Source of the DNA: Pocillopora verrucosa
Taxonomy: Eukaryota; Cnidaria; Anthozoa; Scleractinia; Pocilloporidae
Length of the DNA stretch: 64,000 nt
Assembly: GCF_036669915.1 (NCBI RefSeq)
Contig: NC_089323.1
Location: 16,246,087 to 16,310,086, forward strand
Direction of reading: 5' to 3'
Positions 12,714 to 24,194 of this stretch are shown one piece after another. A model generated the notes under the pieces. That model did no database searches and was not told the origin of the DNA. It worked only from the letters and a program-made list of their open reading frames with translations. Position 1 is the first letter of the stretch. Each line of letters starts with the position of its first letter. The position numbers and the translations under genes are program-made.

Positions 12714-14286
12714 GGAATTACTTGTCACCTTTGCTGCCCTTTTTTGCTTTTAAAATGTGTGTTAACATGCAGTCGAGACTGATAGGAGGAACACCTGCAT
12801 TAGGCAAACACTAATAAACTACTGGCGCCCGCTATTAGGTAGAACTGTCTGGTCACTGCTCAACACATCCATATCATGATGGTAGAAATAAGTTTAACAT
12901 ATAATAAGAGAAACAGTGATGGGGAAAAATTATTCTTGTTGATAAGTTCTGTCCTTGAAAGACGCAAATCCCATCGGCCAACGCAGTACACATAGGATCT
13001 AACAGAATAGAGAGTCGACTTTTTCCCTGTGACAAATGTTTGGCTGATTTCCGGTGCGGAGTGACTAGCAATTTACGCATGCGCTTTGCCATTTTGAGAT
13101 CTGTTTAATTGTTTTCTGTCATATTATTCAATACTCGAACGACGATTTCTGAGGCTATTAAATTTTGAAGTTATTTCAGTACAGTTTGCCAATGAAACTC
13201 AAATTGGGGCTGTCGGTCTGGATAGTCACCATCAAGCTGATCGATGATATTAAACTTGATTTATTAGGTAAAGACTCGTCACAGTAGGCCACATCTAAGT
13301 CCTTTATGACAAAGAATATACTCAAATGTTAACCAAAGTGTGGTGTTGACATGGCTATTTCTTCATACAATTACGAATATATCAAATAACGCTTTGGTGG
13401 TGCTTTTTGGTCATAAACATGATAAAAGCAAACTGAAAATCTCTCTAGGTTTCGCGGCGAAGTCTTTCAAACAGACTCCCATTTTGAAAGTTGCGAAAAG
13501 GCCAAATCATATTTTCGCGCCAAAAAGCGCGCTTGGTGCGCGTATGTTACGTATTCTGCAATTGCCATAAAACAGAGATTACTCGTGGTTTTATGTCAAA
13601 GCAAACTCTAGAAGTTACATCAAACCCATCTTGCTAAGGATGATAGGAAAAGTGAATCTACGCTATAAATGGTTCCTTGCAAACCCTAGAATATTAATGT
13701 AACTGATAAATTTATGAAAAAATTGTACAGCTGTAAAATTTTGACAAATTCTCCTTGTCAGCACCTCAGTAAATGTCCAGAGAACAGTATGGAGAATATG
13801 AATACTGATGTTAGGGTATAAAGGGTTAAGATTTGCTCCGCTTCTTTAACGACATTCGCTTAGGAAAAGTAAAATTGCTGTTTTTTTTGGTTTTTTTTTT
13901 GTTGTTTTTTTTTTTGCCATTGTTGAACTATTTAACGGTTGGCACACCTACTTGGCAACGCCGACTTATTCAAAACTTTCGAAGTGATTATCTCCCGGTA
14001 AGAAGGAAATAATCGAACGACTAAACACGAAAGGTTTGTCTGAGGGACCAGAAATCACTGATTACAGTTTCGCTGTAGGATGAGGTGGAGAATCTTGGTT
14101 TTCAGAGGGCACGGAGAGGGATTGGATGTCGCCAACAGGGTGTAATGGAACTGTAGAAATAGACTTTCAATTCGCCCGATATAAGTTTACTTTTGTGCAT
14201 TCCAAAGTAAGTTAGCAGCTTGCGAAAGGTTAGGGCATTCTATCATTGAAAGAACGCCTCATAATTCATCGATGAACGAGCAAAAC
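12714..14286. other. Intergenic, no gene recognised
   Basis: AT-rich DNA between two convergent genes. Apart from a partial miniature transposon near 13740-13829 and T-runs at 13880-13915 I see nothing. Open frames here (for example 12874-13092 minus and 13340-13570 plus) lack splice partners and recognisable motifs. Confidence 0.5.
13740..13829 (-). mobile_element. MITE fragment, subfamily B
   Basis: Half element: GACAAATTCTCCTTGTCAGC to ACTGATGTTAGGGTATAAAG and GGGTTAA. Confidence 0.75.
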
Positions 14287-14340
14287 GGAATGTCACACAA
14301 CAAGTACTTTGGTGGAATGTCACATAACAAGTACTTTGGT
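14287..14340. repeat. 27-bp direct tandem duplication
   Basis: Two adjacent 27-bp copies, 14287-14313 and 14314-14340, differ at one base (C/T). On the minus strand they duplicate the terminal STKVLV codons and the stop codon of the NHL-like gene. Confidence 0.9.
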
Positions 14341-16088
14341 GGAGTATTTGGTAACCGCAGCGATTTGTCCCTCATTTGTGACTGTCATGGCCGATATCCT
14401 TCGTATTCCTTTCTCGTAATTTCCACAACCAGACACTCGTTCTCTTCTCTAACACCAGCTACAACGACATGTCCACTTTTCCGATGAAAAGTTATGATGT
14501 CGGGTTCATAGATTGTTTGCAGCTTAAACTTCCGAAGATGTTCCCCGTTTTCACCGAAGATGTGAATAAGGCGATCCGCCTTATCCAATGCCATGACTTA
14601 ACCGTCATTAACAGAAGTGATATCCTTCAAGTTTTTAATTGCAGTTTCCTCTCTAAGCCTGCGAACAAGCCGCCACTTAATGTCATATTTTTCCAACGCA
14701 CGTTCCATAGACATCCCATCCCCGATCCTCAAAACAATCATATTACCACGCTCATCGACCGATAGCTTGCTATCCCAGCCTCCTTTGCCCACAGGTTGTT
14801 GATAGACGTCAGTTTCAGTGTACTTGTAAACCCATAGGGTTCCCTCGTCGATAGCCTCGATTTCCACACATTTCTCAGATTCGGTCTCCGATCCTCTCGA
14901 GGGGGGGAGTTTGGGCTCATTTCCTGAACAGCGGCTGGTATTCGAGTTTACCTCATCTGAAGACAAGATGACAGCCAGCACATAGATATCGTCGTTGAAG
15001 TCAGTGGCTACATCCAAAGGAATCGCCTTGTCCGGTAGACTGATACGTTTTTCCAACTTGCCGTCGCTGTCAAACACCTTGATAATGGCACTAGCGTGTT
15101 CTGTCAAAATAAATTGTCCACTGGAGTTTGTAGCGATGCCTGACACCCATTTCAGTTCATCCTTACCAAAGGACCATTTCACGCAAAAATCCTCAATGCC
15201 CTGATTTCGTAGCGCATTAGTTATTCTTTCGTCACGCAATGGATCAACTGCGCTCCCTCCGGTATCAACAGTGGGCCATGCCTTCTCTAAAGGACATCTA
15301 CCGAGCACTATTCGTGAGACATCGTAGAGGACCCGATTCATGGAACATACACTGGAAATTAGTTTCCCTCGTTCCTTTTTTCTAAACCAACCCTTGACAG
15401 ACTTGATGCCTCTTGTAACCTGAACACCAAAATTATTCTGAACCGCTGGAAGGCAATTTAATTCTTCAATGCATACTTTGCAGGGTACTAATGCTCTTTT
15501 GGGATTGTCCACTGTCTCAAGTATGGTTGCCATAATTCGGTATCGTGTTGCAAGAAGGCGGTCGGATATGTTTAGTGCTTCATTAGCGAAAGCCTCTGTG
15601 GCTTTTTCGCGAGCAAGTTTGAATCGCTCTCTTGCACTTGAAAGATCTTGGTTAGTAGAGTCATCTAAGCCCTTAAGATCCAATTTTGTCATTTCTTCTG
15701 TGAGCAAAAGGGCTTCATTGCTAGCAGCATGTGCTATTTCTGCGTTGTACTCGCGATGGATCCTTGCCTTGTCGAAGAATTGATATAAGTACCCAATGCC
15801 TTCTTTAAAATAAGAGATACTGGCTCTCAAGTCTTTCCTTGAAACTCCTTTCAACATTGATTTGATATCATTGATTTCCGTCATGACCAAATCCCGACAT
15901 TCTTCATCGGTTACATCTCCATCTCTAAGCATCTCCGCTGCTTTTCCTTTTATGTTACCCCCAAGCAAACCAACTGCACTTTCAAACACGGAAATTACGA
16001 TAGAGGCCATTTTGTTCCAGTGTCTAAGAAACTCCACAACTGTAGACTCACTATTTTCCTGCTGCCTAGCAAGGAACCTATATGACAA
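14320..16088 (-). pseudogene. NHL-type beta-propeller-like gene with nonsense and frameshift lesions
   Basis: A long minus-strand frame (16088 to 14598, 496 codons) has an alpha-helical N-terminal part (residues ~30-220) and a C-terminal propeller-like part with NHL-style strands (WVSGIATNSSGQF, then IIKVFDSDGKLEKRI). A TAA at 14598-14600 interrupts it, yet the same frame continues for ~70 codons (VMALDKADRLIHIF) to 14385. After a further one-base shift near 14390-14405 a typical end follows (MTVTNEGQIAAV ... TKVLV) with a stop at 14320. The first Met at 16088 may be intronic, because a TATAG acceptor sits at 16078; another in-frame Met is at 16010. NHL folds usually mediate protein or RNA binding; no RING or B-box is visible. 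Likely a recent pseudogene or null allele; error cannot be excluded. Confidence 0.65.
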
Positions 16089-17515
16089 TAAATTAGAAGG
16101 TCAAGCAAAATGAACCGAATGGTTTAAAGCAGTCTCAGGTTTCGTAGTCAAACAGGGCAAAATCCAACTTGACAACTTGGCTTTCATAAAGCCGATGATG
16201 GATTATGGTCTTGAAAGTTCTTCGTTTACAGTCTTCGTTACCTTGACGGTCACCATCAATAAATATAAAAACAAATGTTGTCTTCACGAACGAAATCATA
16301 ATTCGTTTCATTAATTTGAGCAGAAGCGAATAAGTCGATTAGAGGAAGAATATAGCGGGAGATGCTCAAGGTATTCGCTTGAAGCTGAATGCGCTGGAAG
16401 GGAGGAAAATCACGTAGAGTTGCATCCTTGTATCATTTCAAGGAGGAAAGCTTCTGAGATCATGAAAAGGATAATCATCGTATTGTTTTGTAGGAGACAA
16501 GTTAGAACACGTTCTCTATTTCCTTAATGAAAGCCATATCAGATGGCGACTGCAAAATCCTTCTCGTTGGCGGAAATTGTTCGTGGACTCCTTTGAGGAA
16601 ATATTTTAGTAGTTGAAATCTAATGCTTTGCTGCTGATTTCTAGTAGTTGCTAGGCGACTTAAGAAAATATGGCCAACAGCATTATTTTTTGTCATTGCA
16701 GGCAAGACTTGCTACAGTACAACAAAGTAGTAAAACGGTAAAACGTGGTAAACATAACAATCACGAGAGAAGTTTCAATGCGAGCGCGCGAGAGGTCCAC
16801 GAGGGTTCTGGCATTTTTATAGTGCCAGACCCCCACACAACTCTCGCCGTTTTGGCCGCTCGTCGAATTGGACCAGGTAATAGATAAGTTTAAATGTTAC
16901 GAATCTGATTATTTTTTCTCAGGTTATTCTCGCTGATAATACATTACCTCTTAGTTTTTTTACTGTTTGACGATGATTCTGCAACAACTTATGCTTTACA
17001 TGTACAAAAAACTTACGTCTTATCAAAAAAATTCTCAGTCACTGATCAGGAAACTGTGAAGATAAAACTAGCAAGGTCAAGAGAAGCTACAAAGAAAGTC
17101 TTGACACTAATCCGAACTGTCCATCAGGAACAACATGAAGGTCTAACACCGATATTTCTAGTGTGACTGAAAAGGTTGCATTTCACTCTACTGTTTAGTG
17201 GCTATATATTTTTTGATTTATAACTTCTTGTTTCGATTAATATCAAAACTTTGTACAGAAAAAAAGTTGATGACAATACAAAAAGGCATCAGCTAATAAT
17301 AGTAATGATAATTTAACAAATGATAATGATATCGCACTATGATGAAAATAATATTGTAAGGGAGAGCCAAAGCGGTTTTTAGTGATGCTCTCTGAGGAGC
17401 AGAATGGTTGTCATACGTCATCCTCATATAACACCACATTCTCGAAACTAGCATACAATGAATGCAGTGCAGCTTATGACGGATAATTTCGAATCAGTTC
17501 AGGGGAAATAAATTT
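16089..17515. other. Intergenic, no gene recognised
   Basis: AT-rich. There is a short hairpin at 16803-16832 (GGTTCTGGCA against TGCCAGACCC) in a locally GC-rich patch that could be promoter-proximal to the NHL-like gene. An upstream exon of that gene may lie here but I could not fix one. Confidence 0.4.
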
Positions 17516-18687
17516 TCAATGTTTTAAAGCCTTACAGTCCCTCAGTCGGAAGAAGTAACCTCGTTTCGGAGTACTTGTAAAGTATTTTACACCACGATAT
17601 GTGCCGTCAGTTCCCAGTTTATCATCGGTGGATAATTCCACACCAGCGATGAGATGGGAGTCGTCTAATGGCAAGTGGGGTAAGTGCCCCACCCACCTCA
17701 AGTTTCCATTCTTTAATCCCTTCTTTCCAACCAGACGACACGCCACGTTTGAGCCAATCAACTTCAAGAAGCGCTTGTCTGTGGCAGGTGATTTAGAGGG
17801 TATGGTTTTCTTCCCTGCTGCAAGCGCTGGTTTCTTTTGTATCACATTGATTTTCGGTTTAGGAGCTTGGGGCTTTGTAATAACTTTGGGGGCTGTCTTG
17901 TTGCTGATGGTTTTAGCCGGTTTCTGAATAGTGACACGCTTAGCCGGCTTTACCGGTCTTGAGATAGTGACAGGTTTGTCTGGTTTAACCAGTTTTGGAT
18001 GAGACACCCGTCTGTCTGGTTCCTGCTTGGATTTTACGTCACCACTCCCTCCTCCTTCACCAGAGATATCGTCGGGTTTGCTTTCTTCAACAGATCCACT
18101 TCCACGAGCAGTTTCATCGCTAAGAAGCGCATTCTCAAGAGACAACCTTGATCTATAAATATGAAAAAAGGAAAAAATCAACACGGTTATTTGCTGTGTT
18201 CGTGATACTAGTGACGACAAGAGAATATGCTCTCTCGGTTGTAATAATCAAAGTGGGTTTTGCCATCAAACTCTCTGTGAGATGTTGCTGATATACAGGA
18301 GTCAAACCTAAAACTTCAAGGCATGGCTAAAGAGGAGCCGGGTCCTTACTTTGAGAAGAATATTAACTCAACCCAAATATTAGTCTTAGTCTATGAACCA
18401 AGCCTACGTTAACAAAAGCTCATTTTGCAAGCTGATGAGCTGTCACAGTAAGATCTCGATGAATGTGCGTCGACGTGCCTGAGGTGACTGAGAAAGGGCG
18501 ACTACTACAGCGAAGTCCGACCAACTTTATGATTTCATTTCATAACGCCTTACATGACACACCTGTCGTTAAGCCCTGGATGTAATACGTGTTTATGAAA
18601 CGGCTGTTCCTCCCTGTCATTCTGATTGGTCAGCTTGATGATATGCTCCCTCGGATCCACTCCTTCGTCCGTGACAAAGGTTCCTGC
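17516..18687 (-). CDS. CAP-Gly domain exons (CYLD-like), probably an alternative 3' end of the adjacent carboxypeptidase gene
   Basis: Two minus-strand exons join in phase: 18687-18563 (41 codons, beginning AGTFVTDEG) and 18152-17516 (stop at 17516-17518). They encode a Ser/Glu-rich linker, a long Lys/Pro/Val-rich basic stretch with KPxKPVTI-type repeats, and a C-terminal CAP-Gly-like domain of ~75 residues (GTDGTYRGVKYF, then RGYFFRLRDC), closest in style to the CAP-Gly modules of CYLD. No initiating Met precedes 18687. The nearest in-phase donor upstream is ATG|GTGAGT at 18958 inside the carboxypeptidase gene, and phases match (0/0). CAP-Gly domains bind EEY/F tails or proline-rich peptides in the cytoplasm, so fusion to a secretory enzyme would be unusual. 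A separate gene with an unseen first exon remains possible. Confidence 0.7.
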
Positions 18688-18807
18688 CTGTTTAAAAATG
18701 ACATAAAAAGACGTGTCAAAAAAATTGAAGGATCACAGACTGAAGGATTGAGTAAACAGAATTACATTTCCATCTTGAACTGAATATGAGTGAAATGAGC
18801 GCCCTTA

Positions 18808-21115
18808 TTATCCCTCATTTTTCCTTATTTGCTCTTGAAAACGTTCGCTGGTTTTTTTCGTTCGTCTCCACAGGAAAAGTACAAATCCCAACACAGCTCC
18901 GAGATAAATTACTCTGTAAATCAGTAAAAAAAATAATGCTGTGTATCTTAGACTCACCATGACTCGGTCTAATAATTCGTCTTCGCTTCCTTCAAGTGAT
19001 ATCTTCATCCCGTCTTCCTGAGTCGGCTTTAGAGTAAAATTTACAACTTTCCCTTCAAACGCCCGAAGCTCCACAAGCTGGGTTTGTGGCTGGTAACCTT
19101 GTGCCGTGGCTGTGATTTCGTATGAACCTGGTACGAGTAAGCGCCAAAAGTCTCCATCCTTTGATGAAGTGACGTCATGACGACGATCTGCAACGCTAAT
19201 GGTTGCATCAGAGAGAGGCTCTCCTTGTATGTTCTTGACAAATCCACTCACGCCATAATGCACCTTAGATGCAAGAGAAATGGTACATGTTTGACTCTTT
19301 GTAGAAATAACGGGGAACTGTAGAAAATTGACCGCCATTTAAGCGCCACTAAGGGGGAGGGGAGGGGGGATCAGTTTTTGACTAAGGGAGAGGGGAGGGG
19401 GGGAGGTCATCAGAATACAATGACCGGTCTCGAAGGCAGAGAATCTGCATCACAATGACATTTCAACAAAATAGGAGAAAGTCTCATACCTGCTGAGTCA
19501 ACTCCACCAAAGCCTTCTTGTTATCATGCCAGTACTTTTCCAACTCAGTACCTTTAGGAAATCGATCGCAGCCAAGCTCCAGTGTTATTTCAAAGCAGTT
19601 CGAGTGAACGTAGTTGTAATCCTGCATGCCTCCTGACAAACTCGACCAGCTGGCACCATTCGTGATGCCGTCTATGAAATGTTCTTCCTTTTGATCCGTA
19701 CAGTTCCATTTAGGATTTGCCAGATGCATCACGGGATGCGCCTTGCGTAGAAAACAAAGCAGCGAATCAGTTTTTGACTTAAACCCTTCAACTCCTAACA
19801 TTGACCAACACTCTATATCTCCTTACATTATCACTGCTAAATCAAACAGTAAGGTCATGAGAATAAAGGAAATGATCGCTTACTTAAGCAGCTCTTCATT
19901 TTCATATAAATTCTCCATATCAATACCACAGCAAATATACAGAGAGCAGTATGGAGAATATGCATATTGATGCAAGATTGTAAAGAGTGAAAGAAGGGAA
20001 ATAAGACCTTCCCCAAACTGGTCACCTACAGTTGAAATTCATCAGTATGTAAAATGATACTTAACGCTAAATTCATAGAAAGGAATAACAAACTCAAATA
20101 GTAAATGCTAAAAGCTCAAGTGATAAAATTCAAACTTTCAGGGAAATAACACTTAATTCTTTCTTTCATAAATTTTCCTCAAAGGTCTGCATACATTTTC
20201 TTGTAGCAGCAACTAGAAGGATTCGTAAGATATGTAAGATTTACCCTAGTGGTCGAGTTATCTAGACATCTTCCTCAAATTGGTACCGTTAGGAATTAAA
20301 TTAAACATAAGGTACCTGTGAATATGTCTTTGCTAAACGTCTGAAAACATCGTCATCCGGTGTAGCGCTGTACTGACTCTGTCCTGATGGTGAATCATCA
20401 TAAGGATAGAGCGCAACTAAAGCTCCGCTATGCAGACTGGCCGATAATACAAACGGGTACTCCTTAATCCAGTCCATTACAGCCCTGACCTCGGGCTGTG
20501 GTGGACCAGTAGTACTGGGGAAAAACTGGTCCGGAAAATTACGATTTAAATCGACTCGCAAAGCGTTTCTCTTTCCAACCAGTTTGTTCCCCTTACCACG
20601 AACGGCTGCCAATTCGTAACCATCCGGGTTCATGCTCGGTAAAATATGTATTCTTGTCCTCTGCACAAGATTCTTGATTTCTGGGTCATTTTCATAGTTT
20701 TCGCAAAAGTATTTTATCAGCTGTAATAAAAGTTCTCGGCCCAAGGCTTCATTACCGTGAATGTTTCCGATATATTTTACTTCCGCTTCGCCAGCTTCGT
20801 GTTTTCCGGGATTGTCTGATATCTCCATCACCCATAGCTTACGGTTCTGCACGCTGTATCCAATAGAATACAATCTTGTAATGTCTGGGTACTTTTTAGC
20901 AAAGTACTTTAAAAACCAGGTCAATTCCTCGTAATCGTGGTGTTTAAATTCATTTACATCCAGAATATCAACGCTTTTCCTTGCCTCGTCGTTTACCTGA
21001 AATTTTTGTTTGCCACCGTGGAACATATCAAGAACTTTCCTTAGAAACGGGTTGCAGTTTCCAAGATGAAAACTCAGAATTAAAAAAAAATCACAAACGT
21101 CGATATAAGATGCAT
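18808..21115 (-). CDS. M14 (CPD/CPE/CPN-type) metallocarboxypeptidase with transthyretin-like domain and C-terminal TM
   Basis: Exons 21115-20316, 19741-19490 and 19263-18808 (stop 18808-18810). The peptidase domain keeps the zinc and catalytic set: [33 protein letters not shown] and the glutamate in ITLELGC. A transthyretin-like domain follows ([13 protein letters not shown] ... [14 protein letters not shown]), then a hydrophobic segment ([21 protein letters not shown]) with a WRRTKK stop-transfer. The enzyme should trim C-terminal Lys/Arg from peptides outside the cell or in the secretory pathway. The natural start is ATG at 21115 with a clear signal peptide ([11 protein letters not shown]), but the T9 run (A9 at 21082-21090 on plus) puts the peptide out of frame by one base; Met 21026 is the first ATG in the enzyme frame. 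An internal donor at 18958 offers an alternative end into the CAP-Gly exons. Confidence 0.88.
19779..19992 (-). mobile_element. TTAA-flanked MITE, subfamily B
   Basis: TTAAACCCTTCAACTCC at the left, GAATATGCATATTGATGC near the right. It sits inside the carboxypeptidase intron absent from the paralogue. Confidence 0.8.
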
Positions 21116-22089
21116 TTTTAGCGTCTCGTAGGACGGCTAAACAGCAAATATATAAAAGCAGAAAAATCTTTAGTATCGCAAACCGTCAAATGTCTTCCGC
21201 TGTGAAATTCAATCAGTCCAAAATGCGAATTAGATCACTTGTCCATAATCTGACATTCCTCCACAGAACTTTATTCACTCTCTTTATTTAGATCTTATTC
21301 TTGAAATGGGTGTGGTGTAGTAGAAAACAAATGCTTGTCTTAGCAATTTACGGGGTTTTCTCATCTTTGTTTGGGTTAATATTCTTCTAAGCATCTCGTT
21401 TCTTTTCCTCGTGGGAAACAATTATGTTCTAAAATCCATATTTTGGCAGATTTGTAAAATATTTTCAGATATCAACAAATCATGTAAACTGCATCGATCT
21501 GAAGTTAATTTTAATAAGGTCAACAACAAAATTACTTCACAAGGTTACCCGCTGAATATTAGAATTTTTGAAGTGCTCTTTACTTTCTCGCTTTTGATTA
21601 AAAAGTTCAAATACAAATGTACTTATAAAATATTTATTCAGACGATTTTTGCGCTAAAAGATTCGGAGCAGGTAGATTGTTGCACCTGTCATCTCTCAGC
21701 AGGTGGTCTGTTAATTGGATTTTACAAATCGATCGCCAAAACTCTGTTTTACTCTTTAAATCTAAATGTTCCAGCAAGAGGACAAACTTTAAATTTTAAT
21801 TGAGACTTCGCGGTCTTTCAGTTTTCTGACATGTCGAATAAGTATTAATGCAACTGCAGTTTTGTTTGTGAGCTGTTGAAATGAAACACGATAAAGGATC
21901 ATTTACAAATGGTTTATAGCCGTGATGCGATGAGAGATGTAGAGATCATAACTAAATCTTTGTAAGGTGTGGTGAGCGGTCAACCACTCCTGTGGTGATG
22001 TCAGAAGAAACATACGAGCTCTAAATTCATATTGTGTAACAAAAGAACAGACATTTCCAACTGTGATCAGTCCTGTGAGCACTTCAACC
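21116..22089. promoter_or_regulatory. Shared intergenic region between head-to-head carboxypeptidase genes
   Basis: About 970 bp separate the two start codons (21115 minus, 22090 plus), so both promoters and 5' UTRs must lie here unless 5' exons are missed. The DNA is very AT-rich. I saw no convincing TATA/Inr pair or conserved motif. An open frame at 21411-21803 has no motif and looks like chance. Confidence 0.45.
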
Positions 22090-24194
22090 ATGCTCCGTGC
22101 AAAGTTGTTCGTACTGTTTATGATCCTCCACAGCCTGGTGCTATCTTCGTCTGCAAAGCCACCCGACAAAGGAGCTAAAAAAATATCATTCGAAAAGGAA
22201 AACAAACATGATACTGAACCAAACACGAATAATGGAAAGAAAGGGAGTTTTGCAACCATCAAGGATATAAAACATAAACTCGCAATCGCCAAAGAAGAAC
22301 TGAAAGACCACAGCCAAGAAGATACTAAAAGCACGCTGAAGGATTTAGAAAAAGACTCTAAAACTGAAATACCTGAGAAGAATTCGAGCTTTAGGCATCA
22401 TAATTATGAAGAAATGACATGGCTTTTGAAGGAGTATTCCAGAAAATATAGCAAAATAGCTCGTTTGTATGACATTGGTACTTCGGTGCAGAACCGCAAA
22501 TTGTGGGTCATGGAAATCTCCAATAACCCAGGGAAGCACGAGCCAGGGGAGCCAGAATTTAAATACGTCGCTAACATGCACGGGGATGAAGCAGTAGGAA
22601 GAGAGATGCTTCTTCATTTAATTAGGTATCTTTGCAAAAACTACGAAGTCAACGAGAGAGTCACTAACATTGTGGACACGACTAGAATCCACATTATGCC
22701 GAGTATGAATCCTGACGGATACGAGATGGCTGCCACATTCGCTGATGGGGAAGACAGCTGGAAATCAAGCCGACCTAATGCTAACGGTATCGACTTGAAT
22801 CGTAATTTTCCAGATCAGTTTTTCCAAGCACCAACGGGCCACCCCAACCGGAAACCCGCGCTGTCATGAAGTGGATCAATTCTATTCCTTTTGTGCTGTC
22901 AGCCAGTTTGCATAGTGGGGCTCTCGTGGCCAATTACCCGTATGATGATAATCCCTCGGGACAGAGCGTGTACAGCGCCACGCCTGATGATGACGTATTC
23001 AGACAGATTGCGCGTGCGTACTCAGAGGCACATCCCACAATGCATTTAGCAAACGCACCTTGGAAATGCAAAGAGATTCCGCGGGAGCATTTTATAGACG
23101 GAATAACAAATGGTGCCAAGTGGTTTAGCGTATCGGGAGGAATGCAAGATTACAATTACGTGCACTCTAACTGCTTTGATATTACGCTTGAACTCGGTTG
23201 TCAGAAGTTTCCTAATGCAAGCGAACTGCCAGAATACTGGCAGGAGAACAAAGAAGCGCTCCTTAGTTATATAGAGCAGGTATATCAAAAATGATAATCC
23301 ATAGATTATTAATTTTAAGGATTTTAAAATAGGCTTGTTGCAGCGTGCTATGGAGACAGGGGGGTGATCATAAATATTCCCTCTTAGGCTTAAAGATCGC
23401 TGCGGAGAAGACTACCGCTAAATTTAGCGTGTATGATTTAATCCGTCAAAGATAATGAGGGAACTGAGATGAGACAAAGCAAACTAAGAGAGCTGGGGTG
23501 AGGCTTAAAGAGAATGAGGGGAGAGGGGACGTAAATGTCACTCTTGACAATCCATTCCACCTTGTCTACGGAATTAAGATTTCTGACACGCTCAGCGCGG
23601 AAGCCAACTTCGCGCTCGCCTGTCAGTCAAAAGTAAAGTTGACAAAATATCCTTATAGATTAATTTAGTGTGAATTCAATATGAGTTACCTCTCGGTTGA
23701 TTTATAAAGTATCCGCTTATCATTAGGTCCATACTGGTGTACACGGTTTTGTTAAAGATCAAGATGGTAACCCAGTGGACGAAGCCAGAGTAGCTGTTTC
23801 AAATCGCCGCCATGATGTGTTCTCCGCGAGTGACGGCGACTTTTGGCGATTACTAGTACCAGGCTCTTATGACATCACGGTTTCGGCCAAAGGATTTGAA
23901 CAGGAAACCAAATCATGTACAGTACTGCCTAATAAACCCGCCAACCTCAACTTCACTCTGACCAGGATGAGAATGAGAGAACCCAGGCATCAGGTACAAC
24001 AGGGCTCTTGGCCTCGAGACCGAATTTCACACGGTGGAGGATTCAGGGATACACAGGAAAATGGTCTGAGCCAGAGCAGGAGCATGCGCAGAGGGCTTGA
24101 TGACGAACGTGCCGATGACTTTGATGATAAGCGTAGAGGGATGTCGTATGACGGATTTGGACAAAGTGCGCGAATCTTTCCTCACCCTAAATAA
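22090..24194 (+). CDS. M14 (CPD/CPE/CPN-type) metallocarboxypeptidase, soluble paralogue (one-base frame break)
   Basis: Exons 22090-23279 and 23727-24194. ATG 22090 opens a signal peptide ([15 protein letters not shown]), followed by a Lys/Glu-rich propeptide-like stretch (residues ~23-100), the peptidase domain ([40 protein letters not shown]) and a transthyretin-like domain. The tail is Arg/Asp/Gly-rich and has no TM, so the product should be secreted. The C4 run at 22842-22845 is one base short: frame 1 ends at 22869 while the enzyme continues in another frame from ~22846. Adding one base makes exon 1 exactly 397 codons and in phase with exon 2, for ~552 residues. It lacks the intron that its neighbour has before AHP.MHLAN. 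All catalytic residues are present on the two frames. Confidence 0.88.

Noticed and set aside
14598..14600. Stop recoding (selenocysteine or readthrough) at the NHL-gene TAA
   Set aside because: Selenocysteine uses TGA, and a second frameshift downstream makes decay simpler than recoding.
16502..16705. 67-codon minus frame upstream of the NHL-like gene as its first exon
   Set aside because: No donor in matching phase and no similarity to the family's N-terminus that I can see.
16803..16832. Hairpin GGTTCTGGCA...TGCCAGACCC as an RNA element or terminator
   Set aside because: Single short stem without context; bacterial-type terminators do not apply here.
21411..21803. 130-codon plus frame between the carboxypeptidases
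   Set aside because: AT-rich, Lys/Ile/Phe/Asn-biased composition, no motif, and it sits in the shared promoter region.
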